Shown here piece after piece: positions 49,448 to 57,364 of a stretch of 64,000 nt of DNA. Each line of letters starts with the position of its first letter. Within the stretch, counting starts at the first letter, position 1. The DNA lies in the NCBI GenBank assembly GCA_038228695.1, contig JBBRPA010000007.1:1-64000 (forward strand). The letters are read 5' to 3'. The position numbers and the translations under genes were made by a program. Origin of the DNA: DASVRZ01 sp038228695. GTDB lineage: Bacteria; Verrucomicrobiota; Verrucomicrobiia; Chthoniobacterales; DASVRZ01. The notes under the pieces are model-generated. The model saw only the letters and a list, made by a program, of their open reading frames with translations, was not told where the DNA came from and made no database searches.

Positions 49448-50122
49448 ATGACGACCTCGCAACTTTTTCTTTCCCGCCGTTCGGTGCGGGCGTTTTTGCC
49501 AAAACTGGTGCCGCGCGAGACGATTGAATCTGTTTTAAAGCATGCCAGCCGTGCGCCCTCGGGAACAAACACCCAACCGTGGCGCGTCGCTGTTCTCACC
49601 GGGCCGACGCTGTCTAGCCTTACTGCCAAGCTGCTAGCGGCCACCGCTGATCCCGAGCGTGAAACGAAGTATTCCGAGCCGTATGCCTATTATCCCAAGC
49701 AATGGGGCACGCCCTACATCGAACGTCGGCGCAAAATCGGCTACGACATGTATGGCCTCCTCGGCATCGGGCGGCGCGACGTCGAGCGGATGCGCGAGCA
49801 ATGGAACCGCAACTTTGAATTTTTTGGCGCGCCGGTTGGACTCATGTTCACGATCGACCGCGTGATGGAGCAGGGAAGCTGGCTGGATTACGGGATGTTC
49901 ATTCAGAGCCTGATGCTCGCCGCCCGCGCGGAGGGCCTCGATACCTGCCCGCAGGCCGCCTTCAACGAATTTCACTCCATCATTCTTCCGCACATCGGTG
50001 CCGGGGAAAACGAAACCCTCGTCTGCGGCATGTCGCTGGGTTTTGCTGATGAGTCCGCGCCAGTCAATGCGCTGCAAACCGAGCGCGCTTCTTTGGAGGA
50101 GTTTGTTAGGTTTCTCGATTGA
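49448..50122 (+). CDS. Nitroreductase family protein
   Basis: A 224-residue FMN-dependent oxidoreductase. The N-terminal RRSVRAFLPKLVPRETIESVLKHASRAPSGTNTQPW is the typical nitroreductase FMN-binding start, and GLDTCPQAAF... plus CGMSLGFADESAPVNAL complete the fold. It probably reduces quinones or nitro compounds using NAD(P)H. Its last 17 bases overlap the end of ogt, which runs convergently. Confidence 0.9.
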   Translation: MTTSQLFLSRRSVRAFLPKLVPRETIESVLKHASRAPSGTNTQPWRVAVLTGPTLSSLTAKLLAATADPERETKYSEPYAYYPKQWGTPYIERRRKIGYDMYGLLGIGRRDVERMREQWNRNFEFFGAPVGLMFTIDRVMEQGSWLDYGMFIQSLMLAARAEGLDTCPQAAFNEFHSIILPHIGAGENETLVCGMSLGFADESAPVNALQTERASLEEFVRFLD

Positions 50123-50594
50123 GAGCCGACTCCAGCCCGAGGAGAAAACGTTTCCGTTCCAGCCCGCCGCCGTAACCGGTTAGGGAGCCGTTTTTACCGA
50201 TGACACGGTGGCACGGAATGACAATCGAAAGCGGATTAGCTCCATTTGCTAAGCCGACCGCACGAACGGCTTTCGGACGGCCAATCCGCCGCGCTTGCTC
50301 TCCGTAGCTGATGGTTTCACCGAAAGGGATTTCCAGCAAGGCGCGCCAAACGCTGAGTTGGAATGGCGTCCCTTTTGGATCCAGCGGGAGATCAAATTTT
50401 TTCAGACCGCCCGCAAAATAGGCAGCAAGCTGGGAGCGAGCTTCTCTGAAACGGGAGTCATCGGCGACGCTGTCTGCGGGGATGGGATTGGGGTGGGTGT
50501 CCATGAAAATGCCGGTTAGTCCTTGCGCCGAGGCTACGAGGGTAAGCAGACCGATCGGTGATGGAATGAGGCAGTGGTGGTGGATTGTTTTCAT
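50106..50594 (-). CDS. ogt: Methylated-DNA--protein-cysteine methyltransferase (Ogt/AGT)
   Basis: A 162-residue suicide DNA-repair enzyme that takes O6-alkyl groups from guanine onto its cysteine. The active site is IVIPCHRVIGKNGSLTGYGGGLERKRFLL, and FQLSVWRALLEIPFGETISYGEQARRIG carries the HTH DNA-binding part. I chose ATG 50594 because the upstream in-frame codons lie inside the ada-alkA remnant; its ATG overlaps that frame's stop (TGA) by 3 bases. It therefore belongs to an alkylation-repair operon. Confidence 0.93.
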   Translation of the reverse strand: MKTIHHHCLIPSPIGLLTLVASAQGLTGIFMDTHPNPIPADSVADDSRFREARSQLAAYFAGGLKKFDLPLDPKGTPFQLSVWRALLEIPFGETISYGEQARRIGRPKAVRAVGLANGANPLSIVIPCHRVIGKNGSLTGYGGGLERKRFLLGLESALNRET

Positions 50595-50950
50595 GTGAGT
50601 GATTGCCAGAGGTACAGGGTGGCATAGGCGCGCCAAAGCCGCCATTTTTCGGCGAGGGCGTTGATCTGGTCAAGACAAGGAGTCGGGGTGGAGATTTTTT
50701 TGCCAAACTGGCACGCGAAAGATTCCGACGGAGCGAGTTCGGGACGACAGCGAAGGCAGGGACGAAAGCCGGCCTCTTCGGCGGCAGCGGCGACTGCAAA
50801 AAGAGTGCCGGAAGCAGCCTTCGCCTTACGAGCCGGGAAAACCGGGCGGCAGTAAATCCCCGTCGTTGAAACTCCGACGAAAAACAATCCGTCAAAGCGC
50901 GCGGCGCGGGCTTGGAGAGCGCGATAACAAGTATCAAAATCGGGAATCAC
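50591..50950 (-). pseudogene. Ada-AlkA fusion remnant with internal deletion
   Basis: A 119-residue frame (GTG start) that begins as a good Ada zinc-binding methylphosphotriester domain: CYRALQARAARFDGLFFVG, TTGIYCRPVF (the first two metal Cys reduced to one by Phe at the second), then AEEAGFRPCLRCRPE. After about residue 80 it jumps to AEKWRLWRAYATLYLWQSL, the extreme C-terminus of AlkA-type 3-methyladenine glycosylases. The AraC-type HTH and nearly all of the glycosylase domain expected in an Ada-AlkA fusion (about 490 residues) are missing. It is followed by ogt with an ATGA overlap. Confidence 0.7.
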
Positions 50951-51002
50951 CCAGCAACATTAGCGTAAATTGATCCGGCCGACTCGCCGTTTTCGGCCTT
51001 GA

Positions 51003-51608
51003 TTACGACGGCGGATTCCAGCCAGCGGTGAGGAACGCAGCGCCCCCAAGAAGCACAATAATCCAACCGGCCAAGCGGGTCGCATTGCCGATCCACTCGG
51101 GATGCAGGCGTTTTCCAAAAAATGCCGACAGCCAAGATAAAAACACCCACCAACTGAGTGAGCCGAAGGCAACGCCCAGGACAACCAGACTACGGCCACT
51201 CGTCAACCCCATGCCGGCAAAAATCGCGATGAAGGAAAATATCGTTAGCGGATTGGCCAGCGTGACCAGAAACGAGGAAACGAAATCGCTGTGTGCCGCA
51301 GTCGGCCGGAACTCTGAAACGCTGGCTTTCGAAAATGCGATCTTCAATCCCAGCCCCATCAAAAACAATGCCCCGAAAACGCGCAGTGGATAGGCCCATT
51401 GCTGCAAAAGTGAACTCAGCGCCGAGACCCCAAAAATAGCGATCGCCGCATAAAACGCGTCTGCCATTGTCACCCCCAAACCGGTGGCCACACCCGTCCG
51501 AAAACCGCCCCGCAACGAACGGCTGATGCAGAGTAACCCGCAGGGGCCAACCGGTGCCGCAATACAAAAACCGATGACGGCGGATTTCCAGAACAGAATC
51601 CCGTTCAT
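51003..51608 (-). CDS. LysE-family amino acid exporter
   Basis: A 201-residue protein with six predicted transmembrane helices. Near the start, GFCIAAPVGPCGLLCISRSLRGGFRTGVATGLGVTMADAFYAA is the LysE/RhtB signature with its PxGP motif. FSFIAIFAGMGL and SLSWWVFLSWLSAFFG are later helices. The exported substrate cannot be deduced from the sequence. It stands 42 bases past the Ada remnant's start, in the same orientation. Confidence 0.88.
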   Translation of the reverse strand: MNGILFWKSAVIGFCIAAPVGPCGLLCISRSLRGGFRTGVATGLGVTMADAFYAAIAIFGVSALSSLLQQWAYPLRVFGALFLMGLGLKIAFSKASVSEFRPTAAHSDFVSSFLVTLANPLTIFSFIAIFAGMGLTSGRSLVVLGVAFGSLSWWVFLSWLSAFFGKRLHPEWIGNATRLAGWIIVLLGGAAFLTAGWNPPS

Positions 51609-51647
51609 ACCGAAGCCGCTCCTCCAGAGTTGGCCAGATCCCGACTG

Positions 51648-51992
51648 TCAGGCCGCTTTGTCACCGCCATTGGTGGGATATTTTTTTTTGCCAGACGCAA
51701 TCAGCATGAGATTGCGCACATAAACAATCGTGGGAAAAGCGAACCCGATGATGATCGGCATTTTTCCAACATGAATGGCGTAAGCGAGCGAGAGAATGCT
51801 GCCCACGATGCTCAAATACCAAAACTGCACCGGAATGACGCTTTGCTTGAGCTTTTCTGACACATACCACTGGACCAGGAAACGACTCGCGAAGGTTAAA
51901 TTCCCTGTGTAACCGATTAGACTCCAAAGGGTCAGTTCGCCTTGAAGATTTGTTTTCAGGTTATCGAGATAGGTGGCAAGGAGGAAGATCAT
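51648..51992 (-). CDS. Lipid-A-biosynthesis N-terminal (LAB_N) domain membrane protein
   Basis: A 114-residue, three- to four-helix membrane protein. The GYTGNLTFASRFLVQWYVSEK segment followed by IPVQFWYLSIVGSILSLAYAI is the LAB_N domain (about 70 residues) that occurs alone or fused to glycosyltransferases of lipid A or polyprenyl-phosphate pathways. Function is not well defined. I chose ATG 51992 over a TTG/ATG 51 bases upstream because it starts the first helix. Confidence 0.78.
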   Translation of the reverse strand: MIFLLATYLDNLKTNLQGELTLWSLIGYTGNLTFASRFLVQWYVSEKLKQSVIPVQFWYLSIVGSILSLAYAIHVGKMPIIIGFAFPTIVYVRNLMLIASGKKKYPTNGGDKAA

Positions 51993-52114
51993 CGCGTCAT
52001 TAGGCTCGCAAAACGGTCTGTGCGCCAAGCAGAAAACATTCAACTCGGATGCGACTGCAGATCAGCGGCACTTTTCTCCGTGCCCTTTCGGAAGGGCGTG
52101 CGATAACTTTCTGC

Positions 52115-52843
52115 ATGCTTCCGTCCAGACAGGGATCCTTTCGATTGTTTAGCGCATTTGGAATTCAAGTTTCCCTGCATTGGAGCTGGTTTCTTGTTGC
52201 CTATTATCGCTTTGAATCGGGACGCGAAAACTACCAGAACCCAGCCTGGATGCTCGGCGAATACGTCACGCTTTTTGCCATCGTGCTTCTGCACGAGTTC
52301 GGGCATTCACTGGCCTGCCGCTCGGTTGGCGGACAATCGGATCGGATTGTTCTCTGGCCGTTTGGCGGTATCGCCTTTGTGCAACCGCCCCACCGTCCCG
52401 GGGCGTTTTTGTGGAGCATCGCGGCGGGGCCGCTGGTCAACGTCGCGCTCGTCCCAGTGCTTTACGGCCTGCGCTTCGTTACTGCCCTGTCTGGTCTTAC
52501 CCCGGCCGGAGGAGACGCGGAGTATTTTCTCGCCTCCGTCTGGCAGATCAACCTGATCCTGCTGTTCTTCAATCTTCTGCCCATTTATCCCCTCGACGGA
52601 GGACAGATCTTCCAATCCATCCTTTGGTTTTTCACTGGCTATGCTCGTAGTGTGATTGTGGCCGGCGGACTTGGTTTAGTTCTCGGTGCCGGCGCGGTGA
52701 TATGGGGTTTTTCATCGGGAAATTGGTGGCTCGGATTAATCTCTCTTTTCCTGATTTCGCAATCGTGGCGGAGCTTTCAAAACGCGCGACAAATTTTGCG
52801 CTACGAGAAGGAACAGCGGCAAAGCGCCGTGATTGACATCTGA
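52115..52843 (+). CDS. M50-family intramembrane metalloprotease
   Basis: A 242-residue site-2-protease-type enzyme that would cut a membrane substrate inside the bilayer. The zinc motif HEFGH lies in VLLHEFGHSLACRSVGG and the third ligand in FFNLLPIYPLDGGQIFQ. The RLFSAFGIQVSLHWSWFL N-terminus is typical for this soluble-PDZ-less subgroup. I chose ATG 52115, which puts the start close to this motif; an ATG at 52049 is also in frame. Substrate unknown. It is followed by a ketosynthase gene 27 bases later. Confidence 0.85.
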   Translation: MLPSRQGSFRLFSAFGIQVSLHWSWFLVAYYRFESGRENYQNPAWMLGEYVTLFAIVLLHEFGHSLACRSVGGQSDRIVLWPFGGIAFVQPPHRPGAFLWSIAAGPLVNVALVPVLYGLRFVTALSGLTPAGGDAEYFLASVWQINLILLFFNLLPIYPLDGGQIFQSILWFFTGYARSVIVAGGLGLVLGAGAVIWGFSSGNWWLGLISLFLISQSWRSFQNARQILRYEKEQRQSAVIDI

Positions 52844-52870
52844 GACGTAGAGCACCGTAAAATCGTAGAA

Positions 52871-54067
52871 ATGGTTTCCGATCCATCTAAACATCGACGC
52901 GTCGCAGTGACTGGGTGTGGCGTGGTCAGTCCGCTCGGCATCGGCATGAATGCAAATTTGGAGGCGTTGCGCGAAGGCCGGGATGCGGTTCGCGAAGTGA
53001 CTGCGTTCGACGTCAGCCAGACGAAATGCAAAACCGCCGGCCACGTGGACGCCGGCTTTATTTCCGGCGATATCCGGCGGCGACGCCGTCTGCACCCCGC
53101 TTCTCACCTGCTTATTGCTGCCATGGCCGAAGCGGTCACCGGGCTCGGAACGGCAAAACCTGAGCTCTGCATTATTGGCACCACCAGCGGGGGAATGTCG
53201 TTCGGGGAATCTTTCTACCGCGCTCTGCGCGACCGTCGGAAAAGCACCGGACTCGCCAGCGCCGTGGTCAATTACACACCCCAGAAACCGGTCCTCGACG
53301 CACTTTCCGCCACCCAACTTTCCATGCCGATCCAGATCATCGCCAACGCCTGCGCGACGGGAACTAATGCCATCGGACATGCGTTTTCCCTTATCCGCTC
53401 TGGCCGTTGCCAGGCCGTCCTTTGCGGCGGCTACGACGCGCTCAGCGAATTAGTCTTCGTCGGATTCGATGCACTCCAAGCGTCCACTGCGGAAAAAATC
53501 CGGCCCTTCGACGCGCAACGTTCCGGGCTCGTTCTCGGCGAAGGTGCAGCCGTTCTTTCGCTGGAAAACTGGGAAAGCGCCGAACAACGCGGCGCGCAAA
53601 TCCTTGGCGAAATCACCGGCTACGGCGTCTCGACCGACACCTACAACCTCACCCAACCGCACCCCAGCGGTATCGGCCCGAAGCTCGCCATGCAGCGCGC
53701 TCTCGCCTCCGCACGGATTTCCCCGGGCGACATTGACTACATCAACGCCCACGGCACCGCGACCCAGTTCAACGACGCCACCGAAGGCATCGCCATCTCT
53801 GAAATCTTTGGCAAGGTCGCCGTCAGTTCGACGAAATCCATGATGGGTCATTCGCTCGGCGCGGCCGGTGCGATCGAGGCGGCATTCTCTCTCTTAGCCC
53901 TGCAACACGGATTCCTTCCACCTAACATCAACCTGGTCGAACCCGATCCGCAGAACACCTTCGACCTAGTGGCCAACTCCGCGCGCCCTGCTCCGATCCG
54001 GCGCGTCCTTTCTAATTCCTTTGGCTTCGGCGGCACGAACGCCGCGATCGTCCTCCAACGCAACTAA
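52871..54067 (+). CDS. Beta-ketoacyl-acyl carrier protein synthase (FabF-like)
   Basis: A 398-residue condensing enzyme with the full catalytic triad: Cys in NACATGTN (about residue 160), His in NAHGTATQFND, and His in SMMGHSLGAAGA. The C-terminal LSNSFGFGGTNAAIV is intact. It extends an acyl chain by two carbons using malonyl-ACP. It is directly followed, one base later, by a second, catalytically dead ketosynthase, which suggests a KSalpha/KSbeta pair and not the housekeeping fatty acid enzyme. No acyl carrier protein gene is visible within the window. Confidence 0.88.
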   Translation: MVSDPSKHRRVAVTGCGVVSPLGIGMNANLEALREGRDAVREVTAFDVSQTKCKTAGHVDAGFISGDIRRRRRLHPASHLLIAAMAEAVTGLGTAKPELCIIGTTSGGMSFGESFYRALRDRRKSTGLASAVVNYTPQKPVLDALSATQLSMPIQIIANACATGTNAIGHAFSLIRSGRCQAVLCGGYDALSELVFVGFDALQASTAEKIRPFDAQRSGLVLGEGAAVLSLENWESAEQRGAQILGEITGYGVSTDTYNLTQPHPSGIGPKLAMQRALASARISPGDIDYINAHGTATQFNDATEGIAISEIFGKVAVSSTKSMMGHSLGAAGAIEAAFSLLALQHGFLPPNINLVEPDPQNTFDLVANSARPAPIRRVLSNSFGFGGTNAAIVLQRN

Positions 54068-54068
54068 C

Positions 54069-55124
54069 ATGGATCGCGTCACCATTTCTGGCATCGGACT
54101 CGTCTCTCCTCTCGGCGCGGATGTGGCTGTGACCTGGGAAAAAATCAAGGCCGGCGAAAGGGCGTCCGTATCACTGCTAACCTCACCGCTGGCCGACCAC
54201 GATTTCCCGTGCCTCACCGTTCCGCGCGATGCGGCCCGGGACTACGAACGGCATCCGCGTCTGCGGCGCTCGAGCGAGATCTCACACTTCGCCGCCATCG
54301 CCGGAATGAACGCCCTGCGCGACGCCGGCATCGAGCCGGGTCAGGAGGGCATTGGCATAGTTTTCGGCGTGAGCAGCGGTGGCGTCCGTTACACCACGCG
54401 TTTTTACAGCGACGTCGTTACCAGCGGCGCCGCGACGGCTAGCCCCTTGCTATTTCCCGAGACGGTTTACAACGCCCCCGCCAGCCATCTCGCTGCATTG
54501 CTCGGTCTCGACGGAATTAGCTATACGCTCGTTGGCGACTCGGTGGTCGGGCTTTCCGCGCTTGCCATGGCGGTTGATCTGGTAGCCACGGGCGAACTAG
54601 AACATTGCGTGGTCGTTGCTTGCGAAGAATCGGAGTGGATTCTCTGCGAGGCGTTCCGGCGCAGCCGTTTTTTTGTCCGATCGGATGTCACCCGGCCGTT
54701 CGGCGGACCAGGAAACCGGGGCACGATTTTTTCCGAGGGCGCAGCCGCCGTGGTGGTCTCGCGAACTGGTTCGATCGAGATCGAGGCAGTGCACCGCGGG
54801 CTTCCTTTTTTCAAGAATCGCGAGGCCGGGACCGCGTTGCAGACCGTTCTCCACGATCTGGGAACTCCTCCCGAAATGGTTTTCACGGGGGCCAACGGCA
54901 CCGCCTTTGACGACGCCGAACTCGCCGCGCTCGACTCCGTCTGGCCGCAAGCGGAGCGATCTAACATCAAGGCCGCACTGGGCGAATCCGTTGGCGCAAG
55001 TACATTGCAGCAGACGGTGCTTGCGACCCACCTGCTACGGAGCGGTTCGCAACAGCGAGCGGGCATTTCCGCCATCGGCTACAACGCCATGGTGTCGGGG
55101 GCGATTCTGCGACGCAGCGCCTAG
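54069..55124 (+). CDS. Catalytically dead ketosynthase (chain-length-factor-like)
   Basis: A 351-residue ketosynthase homologue (VTISGIGLVSPLGADV, EGIGIVFGVSSGGV). The nucleophile position reads VGDSVVG instead of ACATG, the first His motif reads GANGTAFDD, and the second reads LGESVGAST; all three catalytic residues are replaced. This is how chain-length factors (KSbeta) of type II polyketide synthases look. It would dimerise with the active ketosynthase encoded one base upstream. I chose ATG 54069. The end overlaps the convergent PduO gene by 4 bases. Confidence 0.78.
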   Translation: MDRVTISGIGLVSPLGADVAVTWEKIKAGERASVSLLTSPLADHDFPCLTVPRDAARDYERHPRLRRSSEISHFAAIAGMNALRDAGIEPGQEGIGIVFGVSSGGVRYTTRFYSDVVTSGAATASPLLFPETVYNAPASHLAALLGLDGISYTLVGDSVVGLSALAMAVDLVATGELEHCVVVACEESEWILCEAFRRSRFFVRSDVTRPFGGPGNRGTIFSEGAAAVVVSRTGSIEIEAVHRGLPFFKNREAGTALQTVLHDLGTPPEMVFTGANGTAFDDAELAALDSVWPQAERSNIKAALGESVGASTLQQTVLATHLLRSGSQQRAGISAIGYNAMVSGAILRRSA

Positions 55125-55666
55125 GCGTTCGGCTCGGCCCGAGTCTCCACGAAACGGGCATAGAGCCAGCAGAGATCCGAGAGCCGATTGAGATAACGCA
55201 CAATCTCCGGATTGACCACCTCGCCCGCTTCGCGCAGCTCGATCACTCGCCGCTCAGCCCGACGACAAATCGTCCGTGCCACATCGAGCGCCGCCGAAGC
55301 CGGATTAAATCCCGGCGTGGCCCAATGCTTGAAACTAACCTGATGATTTTTCTCTAGGTCATCGATCAATGTCGTGACCGCATCGACCATCGGGACCGTC
55401 ACCAATTTAAAACCATCGCCGACGTAACGCTCGCGATCCGATTCCGCCACGGCCAACTCACCCATCAAAACGACGAGTTCCTTTTGAATCGCAAAAACCG
55501 GCCCCGTGATAAATTCGTCAGCAACCGTCGCCCGCACCGTGCCCAGCGCGGCGTTGAGTTCATCGACCGTCCCATAGGCTTCCACCCTCGCATCTACTTT
55601 TGAAACTCTGCGGCCATACATCAGTGCCGTGGTGCCGGTGTCTCCTGTCTTGGTCGCTATGCTCAT
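55121..55666 (-). CDS. PduO-type cob(I)alamin adenosyltransferase
   Basis: A 181-residue enzyme that makes adenosylcobalamin from cob(I)alamin and ATP. The family motifs are TKTGDTGTTALMYGRRVSK at the N-terminus, EAYGTVDELNAALG, and ARTICRRAERRVIELRE...VRYLNRLSDLCWLYAR at the end. The start at ATG 55666 gives the usual MSIATKTGDTG beginning. Its C-terminus overlaps the dead ketosynthase gene by 4 bases, which is a tail-to-tail arrangement and not an operon. A B12-dependent enzyme must therefore exist elsewhere. Confidence 0.93.
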   Translation of the reverse strand: MSIATKTGDTGTTALMYGRRVSKVDARVEAYGTVDELNAALGTVRATVADEFITGPVFAIQKELVVLMGELAVAESDRERYVGDGFKLVTVPMVDAVTTLIDDLEKNHQVSFKHWATPGFNPASAALDVARTICRRAERRVIELREAGEVVNPEIVRYLNRLSDLCWLYARFVETRAEPNA

Positions 55667-55787
55667 GTCACCGGATTGTCGGAGCGCCGGCGAATTTATG
55701 CAACTCCGCAACCGCTCAGGAAAAGCGTTTTCCGCATTTTTTACGAGAGCAGTTGATTCCCGAAACGGATCGGAACAACATGCGTAA

Positions 55788-56411
55788 ATGTCCGATCCTT
55801 TCCTTCATCGCTTCGTCGCGGGCGAGGCCGATCGGCCAGTGCTTCTTCTGCTCCATGGAACCGGAGGAACGGAAGACGATCTACTGGAAATGGGTGCCGC
55901 GCTCCTGCCCGGCGCTTCCCTCCTCAGCCCGCGCGGAAAAATTCTCGAGCGGGGCATGCCGCGTTTTTTTCGCCGCCTCGCCGAGGGCGTTTTCGATGAG
56001 GAGGATCTCATTTTCCGAACGCACGAACTGGCTGAATTTGTCGCGTGGGCCATTCCGGAATACGGGCTCGACGGACGTCCGCTCGTCGCTCTCGGTTACT
56101 CCAACGGCGCGAACATCGCGGGCGCCCTGCTCCTCCTCCGCCCAGAGATTCTCGCTGGGGCCGTTTTGCTCCGAGCCATGGTCCCGCTACAACCCGCCGA
56201 ACTCCCACGCCTTCCGCACACTCCGGTCTTCATCGCAGCGGGCGAACGCGACCCGATCATTCCGCCCGAAAATCCTCAACGCCTCGCCGCGCTTCTCAGC
56301 CAAGTCGGCGCGGAGGTTAGTTTGCATTGGACCACCGGGGGACACGAGCTACACTCGGCGGATATTGCGGCCGCGAAAGCGTGGCTAACCATCCGTTTTC
56401 CGGCGCACTAA
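55788..56411 (+). CDS. Phospholipase/carboxylesterase-type serine hydrolase (MhqD-like)
   Basis: A 207-residue alpha/beta-hydrolase with LLLHGTGGTEDDL (oxyanion loop), nucleophile Ser in ALGYSNGANIA, Asp in AAGERDPIIPP and His in TTGGHELHSADI. It resembles the MhqD group of carboxylesterases. It is followed after 5 bases by a ring-cleaving dioxygenase, which repeats the mhqD/mhqO pairing known from Bacillus quinone-stress operons. It may hydrolyse ring-cleavage products. A MarR-type regulator is not visible. Confidence 0.82.
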   Translation: MSDPFLHRFVAGEADRPVLLLLHGTGGTEDDLLEMGAALLPGASLLSPRGKILERGMPRFFRRLAEGVFDEEDLIFRTHELAEFVAWAIPEYGLDGRPLVALGYSNGANIAGALLLLRPEILAGAVLLRAMVPLQPAELPRLPHTPVFIAAGERDPIIPPENPQRLAALLSQVGAEVSLHWTTGGHELHSADIAAAKAWLTIRFPAH

Positions 56412-56416
56412 CCATT

Positions 56417-57364
56417 ATGCAACTCCACGGCATCCACCACCTCACCGCGGTGACCGCAGACGCGAGCGGAAACCACCGTTTCTACACCCGTGTGCTCGGT
56501 CTGCGCCTCGTCAAAAAAACGGTGAACCAGGATGATGTATCGGCCTACCATTTGTTTTATGCCGACGAACTCGCGTCACCGGGCAGCGACCTGACGTTTT
56601 TCGACTGGCCCACGACTCGGGAACGGCGAGGCACGAGCAGCGTGATTCGCACCTGCCTGCGGGTAGCGGGTGAAACGTCGCTCGCTTGGTGGGAGAAACA
56701 TCTCGCTGACGCCAAGGTGTCGCACAGCGGAGTGGTCGAGCGAGATGGACGGCTAACCATCGATTTCGAGGATCCGGAAGGGCAGCGACTCAGCCTAGTG
56801 GACGACGGTGGAACCGCGGCTGCACATCCTTGGACCAAAAGCCCCGTTCCCGAGCAACACCAAATCCGTGGACTCGGTCCGATCATGATCAGCGTCCCAC
56901 GATTGGAACGAACTGCGGCTACCCTGCTCGGGCTGATGCAAATGCGAACCGCCCGCGAATACCTGCTCGGGGAAAAAAGCCGGGTGACCGTTTTTGAAAT
57001 GGGACCCGGCGGTGCGGCGGCGGAACTTCACGTTGCGAACGAGCCTCATCTTGAACCAACCCGACATGGCGCGGGCGGCGTGCATCACGTCGCCTTCCGG
57101 ACTACCCAAGCCGACTACCAAGCGTGGACGGAGCGCCTGAACGAATTTCAAATTGCCAACAGCGGCCCGGTGGATCGCTTCTATTTCCGCAGTCTTTATT
57201 TCCGCGAACCGAACGGTGTTCTCTTTGAGCTCGCCACCGATGAGCCGGGATTCACGGCCGATGAACCGCTCGAATCGCTCGGCGAAAAACTCGCGCTGCC
57301 ACCTTTTCTCGAGGCCCGCCGCAGCGAGATCGAGGCCGGATTGAAACCTATTGATTATGTTTAA
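56417..57364 (+). CDS. Ring-cleaving extradiol dioxygenase of the VOC family (MhqO-like)
   Basis: A 315-residue protein with two tandem VOC (glyoxalase/bleomycin-resistance) repeats: MQLHGIHHLTAVTADASGNHRFYTRVLGLRLVKKTVN opens the first and GAGGVHHVAFRTTQADYQAW the second. Metal ligands are His8, the His around 219 and a Glu in GVLFELATDEPGF. Length matches MhqO/MhqA-type dioxygenases that open hydroquinone rings. ATG 56417 begins the first repeat. The stop overlaps the corA start by a few bases. Confidence 0.85.
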   Translation: MQLHGIHHLTAVTADASGNHRFYTRVLGLRLVKKTVNQDDVSAYHLFYADELASPGSDLTFFDWPTTRERRGTSSVIRTCLRVAGETSLAWWEKHLADAKVSHSGVVERDGRLTIDFEDPEGQRLSLVDDGGTAAAHPWTKSPVPEQHQIRGLGPIMISVPRLERTAATLLGLMQMRTAREYLLGEKSRVTVFEMGPGGAAAELHVANEPHLEPTRHGAGGVHHVAFRTTQADYQAWTERLNEFQIANSGPVDRFYFRSLYFREPNGVLFELATDEPGFTADEPLESLGEKLALPPFLEARRSEIEAGLKPIDYV

